This document shows positions 6,525 to 14,449 of a stretch of DNA of 17,285 nt, one piece after another. The first letter of the stretch is position 1, and each line of letters begins with the position of its first letter. Origin of the DNA: an uncultured Eubacteriales bacterium (lineage in GTDB: Bacteria > Bacillota > Clostridia > Oscillospirales > Oscillospiraceae); NCBI GenBank assembly GCA_900555735.1, contig USMI01000024.1, positions 1 to 17,285 on the forward strand, given 5' to 3'. The notes beneath the pieces are model-generated. The model was not told where the DNA came from. It did no database searches and saw only the letters and a program-made list of their open reading frames with translations. Both the position numbers and the translations under genes were made by a program.

Positions 6525-7865
6525 TTACTTCTGCTTTTCCAGACGGCAGATATAGAAGCCGTCCGTTCCCCACCGCTGCGGCCACAGCGTCAGGTGACCG
6601 TCACACCCGCCGATGGGCGCGGGCAGCACAAAGGGCGATAGCCGGAACTCCGGATGGCCCTTCAAAAACCATGTAATGACCTCCTGATTCTCCTCCGGCA
6701 GCACCGTGCAGGTGGAGTAGATCAGGGTTCCGCCGGGACGGACGTAGCTGGCGGCATTCTCCAGAATGGCCCGCTGCTCACGGGGCAGCTTCGCCAGGTC
6801 CTTGGGGTCCTTATAGCGGATATCCGGCTTCTTGCGGATGATGCCCAGACCGGAGCAGGGCACGTCGGCCACCACCACATCCGCCTGTTCGATCCACGCC
6901 TCATGGCGCTCGCGCCCGTCGGCCAGCGCCGTGCGGATGGAGCGCAGGCCCAGCCGGGCCGCGCCGTTTTCGATGAGCTTCAGCTTATGAGGATGCACGT
7001 CGCAGGACAGGATATCGCCCTTGTCCCCCATGTCGATGGCCAGCGCAAAGGATTTGCCGCCCGGCGCGGCACAGACATCCAGCACCCGGTCCGTCTCCTG
7101 CGGCGCGGCCACGGTGGCCACCAGACGGGCCGCCGCGTCCTGCACGGTAAACAGTCCCTCGCGGAAGGCACTGAGACTCTCCATATCGCCGGTGCCGCTG
7201 ACCTCGAAGCAGCCTGCCATCCACGGATGGGGCTCTACCGCTGCGCCGCGGGAGCGCAGCTCCTTCTCCAGCGCCTCCGGCGTGGTCTTCATGGTATTGG
7301 TCTGGATGGTGGTGGGCACGATGGCGTTATTGCAGCGGAGATACTGCTCCGCCTCCTCCGCGCCCAGAATGTCGATCAACCGGGTCACCAGCCACTTGGG
7401 ATGGCTGTACCGCAGCGACAGATAGTCTGCCGTGCTGCCCCGGGGCAGCTCCGGCATGTCCAGCCAGTTGGTAACGAATTTCCGCAGCACCGCGTTGACC
7501 ATGCCTGCCGCACGGGGACGGCCGTGGCGCTTGGCCATCTCCACCGCCTCGTTGACGGCGGCCCGGTGTGGGATCTTATCCATAAACAGGATCTGATACG
7601 CACCGATCCGCAGGATGTTCAGGATCAGCGGCTCCAGCCGCTCCGCCTTCTGGGTACACCAGAGACTGATGTAATAGTCCAGATACATGCGGTTCTGGAT
7701 CACGCCATAGGCGATACGGCTGGCCAGCGCGGCATCCCGGCTGTCCAGTCCGTTCTTGGCGATGGTGCGCTTCAGGCTGCCATCCGACCATGCGTTGGCA
7801 CTGGAGACGCTCAGCAGCACCTCCAGCGCGGTATCACGGGCATTGCCCTTTCGTCTTTCGTTCAT
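6525..7865 (-). CDS. rsmB: 16S rRNA (cytosine967-C5)-methyltransferase RsmB
   Basis: A 446-residue two-part enzyme that makes m5C967 in 16S rRNA: an N-terminal NusB-like RNA-binding domain (about 8-140) and a C-terminal SAM methyltransferase domain. Motif I is DVCAAPGGKS (263-272); the two cysteines of the m5C mechanism are in DVPCSGLG (C337) and STCTV (C386). The C-terminus ends in the usual TDGFYICRL. The start is ATG at 7865, overlapping the fmt stop as ATGA; a TTG two codons upstream is less likely. There is no strong Shine-Dalgarno, so re-initiation after fmt is the likely mode. The def-fmt-rsmB order is standard in Firmicutes. Confidence 0.96.
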   Translation of the reverse strand: MNERRKGNARDTALEVLLSVSSANAWSDGSLKRTIAKNGLDSRDAALASRIAYGVIQNRMYLDYYISLWCTQKAERLEPLILNILRIGAYQILFMDKIPHRAAVNEAVEMAKRHGRPRAAGMVNAVLRKFVTNWLDMPELPRGSTADYLSLRYSHPKWLVTRLIDILGAEEAEQYLRCNNAIVPTTIQTNTMKTTPEALEKELRSRGAAVEPHPWMAGCFEVSGTGDMESLSAFREGLFTVQDAAARLVATVAAPQETDRVLDVCAAPGGKSFALAIDMGDKGDILSCDVHPHKLKLIENGAARLGLRSIRTALADGRERHEAWIEQADVVVADVPCSGLGIIRKKPDIRYKDPKDLAKLPREQRAILENAASYVRPGGTLIYSTCTVLPEENQEVITWFLKGHPEFRLSPFVLPAPIGGCDGHLTLWPQRWGTDGFYICRLEKQK

Positions 7866-8782
7866 AGGCAAACGGGGATCGGGTGGCCCGCCAGATAGGC
7901 GGCGGCAGCCATGCGCTTGCCGCCCTGTGCCTGCAATTCCAGAATACGCAGCAGCTTTCCGTCGCCGCAGGCGATGGCGATGCCCTTCTTGTTGGCCTCC
8001 ACGACGGAGCCGGGCGCGGCGGCAGTCTCCTCACCCACAGCGGTACGGTAGACCTTGACAGTAGCGCCGTTCAGCTCGGTGGTGGCGCAGGGCCACGGGA
8101 TCAGCCCCCGCACCTGATCGTGCAGCTGCCGGGCAGGTTTATTGAAGTCCAGCGGGCTGAGGGATTTGTCCAGCATGGGCGCGTAGGTATGCTTGTCATG
8201 TTCCTGCGGCGTGCGGGCAGCGGTGCCGTTTTGCAAGTCGCTTACCGCCTGCACCAGTGCGTCCGCGCCCAGCAGTGCCAGACGCGCCGTCAGAGTCTGC
8301 GCGTCTTCGTCGGGATCAATGGGTGTCTCCGCCACGCGGATGATGTCGCCCGCGTCCAGCTCGGCGGCCATATACATGATGGTAACGCCGGTCACCTGCT
8401 CGCCGTTGAGCACCGCCCAGTTGATGGGCGCGGAGCCCCGGTACTTGGGCAGGATGGAGGAATGGACGTTGATGGAGCCGTAGGGCGGCGTGTTCAGGAT
8501 GTCCTCCGGCAGGATGCGGCCATAGGCGGCCACCACGATCAGCTCCGGATGCAGCTCCCGTACCAGCGCCAGCGCCGTGCCGTCCCGCAGCTTCAGGGGC
8601 TGATATACCGGCAGATCCTGTGTCAATGCATATTCCTTTACAGGTGAGAAGGCCAGCTTATGGCCGCGGTTTTTGGGCTTATCCGGCTGGGTAAACACGC
8701 CGCAGATCTCATGTCCGGCTTCCACCAACGCTTTCAGGGAAGCCACGGCAAAATCCGGCGTACCCATAAACAAAATGCGCAT
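7862..8782 (-). CDS. fmt: Methionyl-tRNA formyltransferase
   Basis: A 306-residue enzyme that formylates initiator Met-tRNA using 10-formyl-THF. N-terminal formyltransferase domain: MRILFMGTPDF at the start, N105 and H107 in SINVHSSILPKYRG, and D143 in AELDAGD form the catalytic triad typical of the family. The C-terminal OB-like tRNA-binding domain covers about 205-306. I set the start at ATG 8782, because upstream residues of the longer reading lie inside def and do not match the family. The def stop and fmt start share one base (TAATG), giving tight coupling with the enzyme that later removes the formyl group. Length is normal. Confidence 0.97.
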   Translation of the reverse strand: MRILFMGTPDFAVASLKALVEAGHEICGVFTQPDKPKNRGHKLAFSPVKEYALTQDLPVYQPLKLRDGTALALVRELHPELIVVAAYGRILPEDILNTPPYGSINVHSSILPKYRGSAPINWAVLNGEQVTGVTIMYMAAELDAGDIIRVAETPIDPDEDAQTLTARLALLGADALVQAVSDLQNGTAARTPQEHDKHTYAPMLDKSLSPLDFNKPARQLHDQVRGLIPWPCATTELNGATVKVYRTAVGEETAAAPGSVVEANKKGIAIACGDGKLLRILELQAQGGKRMAAAAYLAGHPIPVCL

Positions 8783-9306
8783 TACTCTTCCTCGCCCTCT
8801 TCTTCGATCTCGTACTGGTCGGCATGCTCCGTCAGCCACTTCTGCAGCTCCTCGCCCCCCATCAGGCGGTCGGTGTGCTCCACGAACAGGTGGCCGTCCA
8901 GATGCTCGATCTCATGGCAGAAGCAGCGGGCGGTGATGCCCTCGTCCTCCACCTCGAACCACTGGCCGTCACGATCCTGTGCCTTGACCCGCACCACATA
9001 AGGGCGGGTGACCTCGCCGTACTTGCCGGGCACGCTGAGGCAGCCCTCCAGCGCCGTCTCCTCACCCTCGGTATAGACGATCTCGGGGTTGATCAGCTCG
9101 ATGATCTCGTCATCCTCGTTCAGCACGATGCAGACCCGGCGCAGGATGCCCACCTGAGGCGCGGCAAGGCCCACGCCGCCGGCATCCTCCAGCGTCTCCG
9201 CCATGTCATCCAGCAGGGTATGCAGCCGGTCATTGAATTCCGTCACGGGACGGCAAACCTTGGTGAGACATTCCTCACCCTGTAACGCGATCTTCCTAAG
9301 TGCCAT
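8782..9306 (-). CDS. def: Peptide deformylase
   Basis: A 174-residue metalloenzyme that removes N-formyl from nascent proteins at the ribosome exit. The three family motifs are present: GVGLAAPQ (44-51), EGCLS with metal ligand C89 (87-91), and HEIEH (131-135), supplying two His ligands and the catalytic Glu. The tail ends in an unusually acidic EIEEEGEEE. An AGAGGT overlapping the priA stop precedes the ATG; the gap to priA is 12 nt. Its stop overlaps fmt by one base. Confidence 0.97.
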   Translation of the reverse strand: MALRKIALQGEECLTKVCRPVTEFNDRLHTLLDDMAETLEDAGGVGLAAPQVGILRRVCIVLNEDDEIIELINPEIVYTEGEETALEGCLSVPGKYGEVTRPYVVRVKAQDRDGQWFEVEDEGITARCFCHEIEHLDGHLFVEHTDRLMGGEELQKWLTEHADQYEIEEEGEEE

Positions 9307-9318
9307 GTTTTCTTACCT

Positions 9319-11745
9319 CTAATCCATCAAATTACAATCCGTGTATATCTGCATATTGCGGTTTTCACCGCGCTTTGAGAACTCCTTCATAAACGCCGCC
9401 AGCAGACCCCGCAGCGTCTTGTCGTTGCGGCCGATCACCGTTACCCGATAGCGGTAGCGGTTATTGACCTTCACCACCGGCGCGGGCGCTGGGCCGAGGA
9501 TCATCAGTCCCAGCGCGTCATAGGGCGGCTTTTTCGCGGCGGACAGCAGGCTGTCGCCGATCTCCTGAATGGCGCGGCGCACCTCCGGCTCCTCCGGCCC
9601 CGTCACCGTCACCATCAGCTGGTCGGCAAAGGGCGGATCGCGCCGCAGCTGCCGCAGCCGGATCTCTCCGTCGTAGAACCGCTCATAGTCCTGCGCGGCG
9701 GCGGCCTGTATCACGTCGTTGTTGGGGGTGTAGGTCTGGATCACGGCGCGGCCCTCTTTCTCGCCGCGGCCCGCCCGGCCCACCACCTGCGTCAGCAGGC
9801 TGAACGTCCGCTCGGAGGCCCGGTAATGATCCACATACAGCGACAGATCCGCCGCCAGCACACCCACCAGCGTCACATTTTCAAAATCCAGTCCCTTGGC
9901 CACCATCTGGGTGCCGATGAGAATGGGGATCTTCTTTTCATCAAATTCCTTCAGCAGCGCTTCGTGGCCCGCGCCCACCGTGTCCGCATCCATCCGCAGC
10001 AGCGGCGTGTCCGGAAACAGGGCATGCAGTTCCTCCTCCACCCGCTGGGTGCCGAAGCCCACATGCCGCAGGGGCGTTCCGCACTCGGGACAGTCCTCCG
10101 GCGCCCGTTGGGAATAGCCGCAGTAGTGGCACATCAGGCGACCGTTGGCACTGTGGTACGTCAGATACACGCTGCACCGGGGACACTGGGGCACAAAGCT
10201 GCAATTGGGACACAGCAGCTGGCGGCTGCTGCCCCGGCGGTTGAGAAACAGAATGCTCTGCTCGCCCCGCTCCAGATTGGCCCTCAGCTCCTCATACAGC
10301 GGCTGGCTGATGGCCGTCATATTCCCCTGCCGCAGCTCCTGCCGCATGTCCGCAAGGATCACGCGGGGCAGCTGCTGCCGGTTATACCGCTGCCGCAGCA
10401 GCGACAGGTGATAGTCGCCATGCTTTGCGTACCATGCCGTTTCCACCGTCGGCGTGGCGGAGCCCAGCACCAGATGGCAGCCCTCGGCCACGCAGCGGTA
10501 CTTGGCGATATCGCGGGCATGGTAGCAGGGAGAGCGCTCCGATTCATAGGAGCCCTCCTGCTCCTCATCCATAATGATAAGGCCCAGATGCGCCAGCGGC
10601 GCAAACACCGCGCTGCGGGTGCCCAGCACCACCGTGGCCTCACCCTTCCGGATGCGCTTCCACTGGTCATAGCGCTCGGTCATCCGCAGGCCGCTGTGCA
10701 GCAGCGCCACCCTGTCCCCGAAATAGGCGGTGAACCGCGCCATCATCTGGGGCGTCAGGGCGATCTCCGGCACAAGGATCATCACGGAGCTTCCCTGTGC
10801 CAGCAGCTCCTGCGCCAGACGGATATACACCAGCGTCTTGCCGCTGCCAGTAACGCCCTGCAGCAGGGTCACGCCGCCCTTCCCGGTCAGCGCCCGGCGC
10901 AGGATATCCTCATACGCCTGCTGCTGCTCGTCGCTCAGCGTAATGTTGTCTGCCTTTACGGCATATGTTTTTTCAGTGATCCGGTAGGTCTCCTCCGTCC
11001 GCAGGGCGATCACGCCGCGCTTTTCCAGCGCCGTGACCGTCTGCCGGGAAACACCGGTGAAATAGCACAGCTCATGGACGGCGGTCTCCCCCTGCTGAAG
11101 CAGGAACTGCACCGCGTCATACATGCGCCGCGCGCTTTTTTTCCGGGACTGCGCCCATGCGGCAGCCTCGTCCTCCGGCAATACCAGACGGGCCAGCTGC
11201 ACCGCCTTGTCCTGCACGGTGCGGCGGCTCAGCGTCTGCTGAGAGACGACGCCCCGCTTTTCCAAGCCGCGCAGCACCGCGGTCACGCCCTCGCCGAGGG
11301 CTTCCTGCAGTACCGATATCTCCTGCGGCCCTTCCGTGAGCAGATGGCATACCGCCGTCTCCTTGTCGGACAGGCCGTCCCACACCGCACCCTGTACCAG
11401 CTGCCACAGCTCCTGATAGCGATACCAGACGGCGGCAGGCAGGATGGTGCGGATGGCGTCATAAAACGTGCAGAAATACCGCTGCCGCATCCAGAGAGCC
11501 AGCCTGATCTCCCGCTGAGAGATCACCGCCTCGCCGTCCAGATTCAGCCGCAGCGCCTTCAACGGGCCGGAGGGAACTCCCTGCTCCAGCGACAGCACAA
11601 CTCCCTCGCTGGTGCGGTTGCCCCGGCCAAAGGGCGCCAGCACGCGGCAGCCTACGCTGACCTCCATATCGGAGGGCACCAGATAGGAATAGGGCTTGTC
11701 GATGGCATATGTCGCCGCTTCAACAGCGATCTTCGCGATCTGCAT
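9319..11745 (-). CDS. priA: Primosomal helicase PriA
   Basis: An 808-residue superfamily 2 DNA helicase that reloads the replisome at stalled forks. Seen in order: an N-terminal 3'-end/DNA-binding domain (about 1-105), a winged-helix-like region, the helicase core with Walker A GVTGSGKT (297-304), Walker B box DEEQ (393-396) and motif GSATPT (428-433), then a zinc region with eight cysteines in four pairs (C512/C515, C521/C524, C539/C542, C552/C555) inserted in the second helicase lobe, followed by GTQ and QVVGRAGRG motifs. The box reads DEEQ where E. coli PriA has DEEH. AGAGGAG lies upstream of the ATG; the gap to rpoZ is 21 nt. Many Firmicutes carry coaBC between rpoZ and priA; it is absent here. 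Confidence 0.97.
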   Translation of the reverse strand: MQIAKIAVEAATYAIDKPYSYLVPSDMEVSVGCRVLAPFGRGNRTSEGVVLSLEQGVPSGPLKALRLNLDGEAVISQREIRLALWMRQRYFCTFYDAIRTILPAAVWYRYQELWQLVQGAVWDGLSDKETAVCHLLTEGPQEISVLQEALGEGVTAVLRGLEKRGVVSQQTLSRRTVQDKAVQLARLVLPEDEAAAWAQSRKKSARRMYDAVQFLLQQGETAVHELCYFTGVSRQTVTALEKRGVIALRTEETYRITEKTYAVKADNITLSDEQQQAYEDILRRALTGKGGVTLLQGVTGSGKTLVYIRLAQELLAQGSSVMILVPEIALTPQMMARFTAYFGDRVALLHSGLRMTERYDQWKRIRKGEATVVLGTRSAVFAPLAHLGLIIMDEEQEGSYESERSPCYHARDIAKYRCVAEGCHLVLGSATPTVETAWYAKHGDYHLSLLRQRYNRQQLPRVILADMRQELRQGNMTAISQPLYEELRANLERGEQSILFLNRRGSSRQLLCPNCSFVPQCPRCSVYLTYHSANGRLMCHYCGYSQRAPEDCPECGTPLRHVGFGTQRVEEELHALFPDTPLLRMDADTVGAGHEALLKEFDEKKIPILIGTQMVAKGLDFENVTLVGVLAADLSLYVDHYRASERTFSLLTQVVGRAGRGEKEGRAVIQTYTPNNDVIQAAAAQDYERFYDGEIRLRQLRRDPPFADQLMVTVTGPEEPEVRRAIQEIGDSLLSAAKKPPYDALGLMILGPAPAPVVKVNNRYRYRVTVIGRNDKTLRGLLAAFMKEFSKRGENRNMQIYTDCNLMD

Positions 11746-11766
11746 AGCCCTGTTCTCCTCTCTTTG

Positions 11767-11982
11767 TTACTCCTGAATGGAGGAATCGATGGTGCTGGCG
11801 TCAAACTTTCCCTCGGCCACCTCGTCGATGGCCATGGTGACGGGCTTCTCCTCCAGATGCTCACCGCTGACCTCCGCCTCGGAAGCGATCTGACGGGCAC
11901 GGCGGGCCACCACGTTGACCATCATATAACGGTTGGGCACATAGCTGGTCAGCTGGTTCATTGCGGGATAAAGCATAGACAT
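11767..11982 (-). CDS. rpoZ: RNA polymerase omega subunit
   Basis: A 71-residue small subunit that stabilises beta-prime during RNA polymerase assembly. The central VPNRYMMVNVVARRARQI (about 15-32) is the family core, followed by a KPVTMAIDEVAEGK segment (about 46-59). AAGGAG (11991-11996) sits 8 nt before the ATG. It lies 44 nt after gmk, one of the widest gaps in the run, with only a 4-bp hairpin there. The gmk-rpoZ pairing is conserved across bacteria, which supports the call for so short a gene. Confidence 0.95.
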   Translation of the reverse strand: MSMLYPAMNQLTSYVPNRYMMVNVVARRARQIASEAEVSGEHLEEKPVTMAIDEVAEGKFDASTIDSSIQE

Positions 11983-12026
11983 AATAATATCTCCTTCTGC
12001 CTTTCAGGCGATGTATTCAAACGTTT

Positions 12027-12620
12027 TTATCTCAGCATACCGATACGGTCGGCGGGACGGCAGTGCTCGGCCAACATGATGGCCCGCAGCTCCTTCACCG
12101 CGCTCTCCACCGTATCGTTGATGACAAAGTAATCGTAGCTGTCAGCGCTCTCCAGCTCTACCTTGGCGCGCAGCAGACGCTCCTGAATCTTTTCCGGTGA
12201 ATCGGTGCCGCGGGCCTTGAGGCGGCGCTCCAGCTCCTCCCAGGAGGGCGGTGCGACGAAGATGCGCACCACCTCCGGACGCAGCTCATGTACCTGCGCG
12301 GCGCCTTGGACCTCGATGTCCAGAATGACATCCTTGCCCGCCTCCATGGCTTCGTCCACATATCTCTTGGGCGTGCCGTAGAAGTTGCCTACATACTCGG
12401 CATACTCCAGAAACTCGCCCTCCCCGATCCACTGGCGGAAGGTCTCCGCTTCGATGAAGCGGTAGTCCACATCCGGCGTTTCAGTGGGACGAGGCGCACG
12501 GGTCGTTGCGGAAACGGAAAAATACAGATCGTCGCGTCCTTCAAACAAAGTGCGCAGAACGGTGCTCTTTCCCACGCCGGACGGCCCGGAAATGATAAAT
12601 GTTTTGCCTTTCTTCTCCAT
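12027..12620 (-). CDS. gmk: Guanylate kinase
   Basis: A 197-residue kinase that converts GMP to GDP with ATP. The P-loop is GPSGVGKST (12-20); the GMP-binding segment includes SATTRAPRPTE (about 37-47), then VDYRFI, EFLEYAEYVGNFYGT (about 69-83) and DIEVQGA (100-106). The lid-region arginine pattern follows the family. The ATG at 12620 is 2 nt after the remA stop, and GAGGG lies 6 nt upstream inside remA. In Firmicutes this enzyme is a (p)ppGpp target, known from other species and not visible here. Confidence 0.97.
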   Translation of the reverse strand: MEKKGKTFIISGPSGVGKSTVLRTLFEGRDDLYFSVSATTRAPRPTETPDVDYRFIEAETFRQWIGEGEFLEYAEYVGNFYGTPKRYVDEAMEAGKDVILDIEVQGAAQVHELRPEVVRIFVAPPSWEELERRLKARGTDSPEKIQERLLRAKVELESADSYDYFVINDTVESAVKELRAIMLAEHCRPADRIGMLR

Positions 12621-12622
12621 TC

Positions 12623-12886
12623 TTATCCCTCTTCCTCTGTAAGCTCCTGCGGCGTCATGCCAAGGCGCGGCGCCAGCCGCTCTGTACTCAGGGCGGAAAG
12701 CACCACATGGTCGCTGTCCATGATCAGCACGGACGCCGTCTTGCGGCCATAGGTGGCGTCGATCAGCATCCCGCGGTCGCGTGACTCCTGCACCAGACGC
12801 TTCACCGGCGCGCTGTCGGGGCTGACAATGGCGATCAGCCGCTGCACCGACACCAGATTGCCGAAACCGATATTCACCAGCTGCAT
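12623..12886 (-). CDS. remA: RemA-family regulatory protein (DUF370)
   Basis: An 87-residue protein closely matching B. subtilis RemA, a DNA-binding activator of biofilm matrix and osmoprotection genes. The conserved core is present: VNIGFGN (4-10), VSPDSAPVKR (21-30), RGMLIDATYGRKT (38-50) and MDSDHVVLS (55-63). The ATG at 12886 is chosen over a TTG at 12904, because GAGGTG lies about 6 nt upstream and the family begins with a short residue run before NIGFGN. The yicC stop lies just upstream, within the same leader. The yicC-remA-gmk-rpoZ order is a Firmicutes hallmark. What it regulates in this organism cannot be told from the window. Confidence 0.94.
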   Translation of the reverse strand: MQLVNIGFGNLVSVQRLIAIVSPDSAPVKRLVQESRDRGMLIDATYGRKTASVLIMDSDHVVLSALSTERLAPRLGMTPQELTEEEG

Positions 12887-12896
12887 CCCCGGCACC

Positions 12897-13775
12897 TCAC
12901 TCAATGTTCTGTACCTGCTCGCGGATCTTCTCCACCTCGGCCTTCATGTTCACCACGTCCTGCGCGATGGTCAGGTCGTTGCACTTGGAGCCGATGGTGT
13001 TGCACTCACGGTTGACCTCCTGAATCAGGAAGTCCAGCTTGCGGCCGATGGGCTGGTCGCTCTCCAGCATGGTACGTAGCTGGGCGATGTGGCTGCGCAG
13101 GCGAACGGTCTCCTCATCCACGGCGATCTTGTCAGCGAAGATGGCGGCCTCCGTCAGGATGCGGCTCTCGTCGATGGCGGTGGATTGCAGCACCTCCTGC
13201 ATGCGGGCCGTCAGCTTTTCCCGATAGGCGGCCACGGTCTGGGGAGAGCGCTCCTCCACCTTGCCCACCACGGTCTCGATGGTGGCGGCACGGCCTGCGA
13301 TATCCTCGCTGAGCTTGCCGCCCTCCACGGTGCGCATGGCGTTATAGGCGGCCAGCGCCTCGTCCAGCACGGCGCAGATATCGCCGGAGACGGATTCCAG
13401 ATCCTCCTCCGCCTTGGTGACCGTCAGCACATCGGGGAACTTGGCTAGCACGGCGGCGGACAGCTCGCCCTCCAGCGAAAACATGTCCTTCAGCTTCGTC
13501 AGCGCCTCGTAATAGCCACGGGCCAGCGGCTTGTTGACGGCCACCACCGTCTCGTCGGCGGCCGTGGCGTCGATGGTGATGAACACATCCACCTTGCCGC
13601 GGGAGACTGCCTTCTGCACGCGGGTCTTGACGGCATCCTCCACAAAGATATAGGTACGGGGCAACTTCACGGTGCAATCCAGATAGCGGTTGTTGACGGA
13701 GCGTACCTCCACGGTGATGTCGCGCCCGTTCAGCGTCTCCCGCGCCCGACCATAGCCGGTCATGCTCTTGACCAC
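12897..13775 (-). CDS. yicC: YicC-family endoribonuclease
   Basis: A 292-residue protein with the YicC N-terminal domain (MTGYGRA at about 5-11, then VEVRSVNNRYLD) and the C-terminal DUF1732 domain ending in FLIQEVNRECNTIGSK and a helical tail. E. coli YicC is reported as an endoribonuclease in RNA decay; the exact role in Firmicutes is less clear. I set the start at GTG 13775: GGGAGG (13783-13788) is 7 nt upstream and VVKSMTGYGR matches the family N-terminus, whereas the longer reading to 13880 overlaps the J-domain gene with unrelated residues. It is 41 nt downstream of the J-domain gene, with a small GC hairpin between. Confidence 0.95.
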   Translation of the reverse strand: MVKSMTGYGRARETLNGRDITVEVRSVNNRYLDCTVKLPRTYIFVEDAVKTRVQKAVSRGKVDVFITIDATAADETVVAVNKPLARGYYEALTKLKDMFSLEGELSAAVLAKFPDVLTVTKAEEDLESVSGDICAVLDEALAAYNAMRTVEGGKLSEDIAGRAATIETVVGKVEERSPQTVAAYREKLTARMQEVLQSTAIDESRILTEAAIFADKIAVDEETVRLRSHIAQLRTMLESDQPIGRKLDFLIQEVNRECNTIGSKCNDLTIAQDVVNMKAEVEKIREQVQNIE

Positions 13776-13782
13776 AGTATAT

Positions 13783-13788
13783 CCTCCC
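13783..13788 (-). promoter_or_regulatory. Shine-Dalgarno deciding the yicC GTG start
   Basis: GGGAGG on the minus strand, 7 nt before the GTG at 13773-13775. It fixes the non-ATG start; the nearest in-frame ATG codons lie upstream of this site or inside the conserved MTGYGR motif. Confidence 0.8.
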
Positions 13789-13792
13789 TTTC

Positions 13793-13809
13793 CGGCGGTC
13801 ATGCCGCCG
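13793..13809 (-). other. Short GC hairpin in the J-domain/yicC gap
   Basis: A perfect 6-bp stem (CGGCGG/CCGCCG) with a 5-nt loop CATGA, between the J-domain stop and the yicC Shine-Dalgarno. No U tract follows, so it is not a standard terminator. It may shape translation or be a processing site, or it may be chance in GC-rich DNA. Confidence 0.35.
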
Positions 13810-13816
13810 CGGTAAA

Positions 13817-14449
13817 TTAACAACAGTACAGATAACCGCCGCCGGGACAGCAGAACAGCGGCAGGCAGAACGGCAGACACGGATTCATGTGGCAGTTTCC
13901 GGTGCTGAAGGAGTCATAGCCGTTGGGCCGGTAGGCCGTCTGGCGGCCCTCCGCCATGTCCAGCGCCTGCCGGTACTCCTCGTCATCCGGGTCCATCTGC
14001 ACCGCCGTCTGATAGTAGCGCTTTGCCTCGTCCATCCAGCCGCGGCGGGTACACAGCACGCCCTTGAGGAAGTTCCACTCAGCATCGTGATCCTTCACGG
14101 CGTTCAGCAGCTCCTCCGCCAGATTCAGGTTGCCCTGCTGGATGGCGGCACGCACCCGCTGATAGGGGCCGGTATAGGACTGGTAGCCGCCGTAGCCCGC
14201 CCCATAGGGGTTATAGCCTGCGGACGATCCCGCACCGTAGCTTCCGCTGGAGGCGCCCCGCTTGCGCTGGGTCTGGATCTCCTCGTAAGCCTCGTTGATC
14301 TCCTTCATCCGCTCCTGTGCCAGATCGGCCAGCGGATTATCATGATAGTTGTCCGGGTGGTACTTCCGCGCCAGATTGCGGTAGGCCTTTTTGACCTCCT
14401 CGTCACTGGCCGTGCTGGGTACGCCCAGCACCTGATAGGGATCACGCAT
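13817..14449 (-). CDS. J-domain protein with TPR-like region and cysteine-rich C-terminus
   Basis: A 210-residue protein. Residues 1-62 are a canonical J-domain (DPYQVLGV, helix II, HPD at 31-33), which should stimulate a DnaK-type Hsp70. A Gly/Tyr/Ser-rich linker (about 64-95) follows. Residues 97-168 look like tetratricopeptide helices (a GNLNLAEELLNAV stretch, then WMDEAKRYYQTAVQMDPDD). The last 25 residues hold seven cysteines (186, 191, 195, 200, 201, 209, 210). There is no DnaJ zinc-finger repeat and no CTD, so this is not DnaJ itself. The ATG at 14449 is preferred: AAGGGGG lies about 8 nt upstream, and ATGCGTGA overlaps the DUF5685 stop by 8 nt. Client or location unknown. Confidence 0.9.
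   Translation of the reverse strand: MRDPYQVLGVPSTASDEEVKKAYRNLARKYHPDNYHDNPLADLAQERMKEINEAYEEIQTQRKRGASSGSYGAGSSAGYNPYGAGYGGYQSYTGPYQRVRAAIQQGNLNLAEELLNAVKDHDAEWNFLKGVLCTRRGWMDEAKRYYQTAVQMDPDDEEYRQALDMAEGRQTAYRPNGYDSFSTGNCHMNPCLPFCLPLFCCPGGGYLYCC

Noticed and set aside
8783..8839. A longer fmt reading with 19 extra N-terminal residues.
   Set aside because: These residues overlap the coding end of def, are Arg/Gly-rich and do not match the family. The ATG at 8782 aligns exactly with the Fmt N-terminus.
11999..12009. 4-bp hairpin GCCT/AGGC just upstream of the rpoZ Shine-Dalgarno.
   Set aside because: Too short and with no U tract. Expected by chance in this base composition.
9826..12132. 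Long open frame of 768 codons on the plus strand, antisense to priA, rpoZ and part of gmk.
   Set aside because: It mirrors the codon bias of three well-supported minus-strand genes, has Arg/His/Gln-rich composition and no recognisable domain. It is a GC-driven shadow frame.
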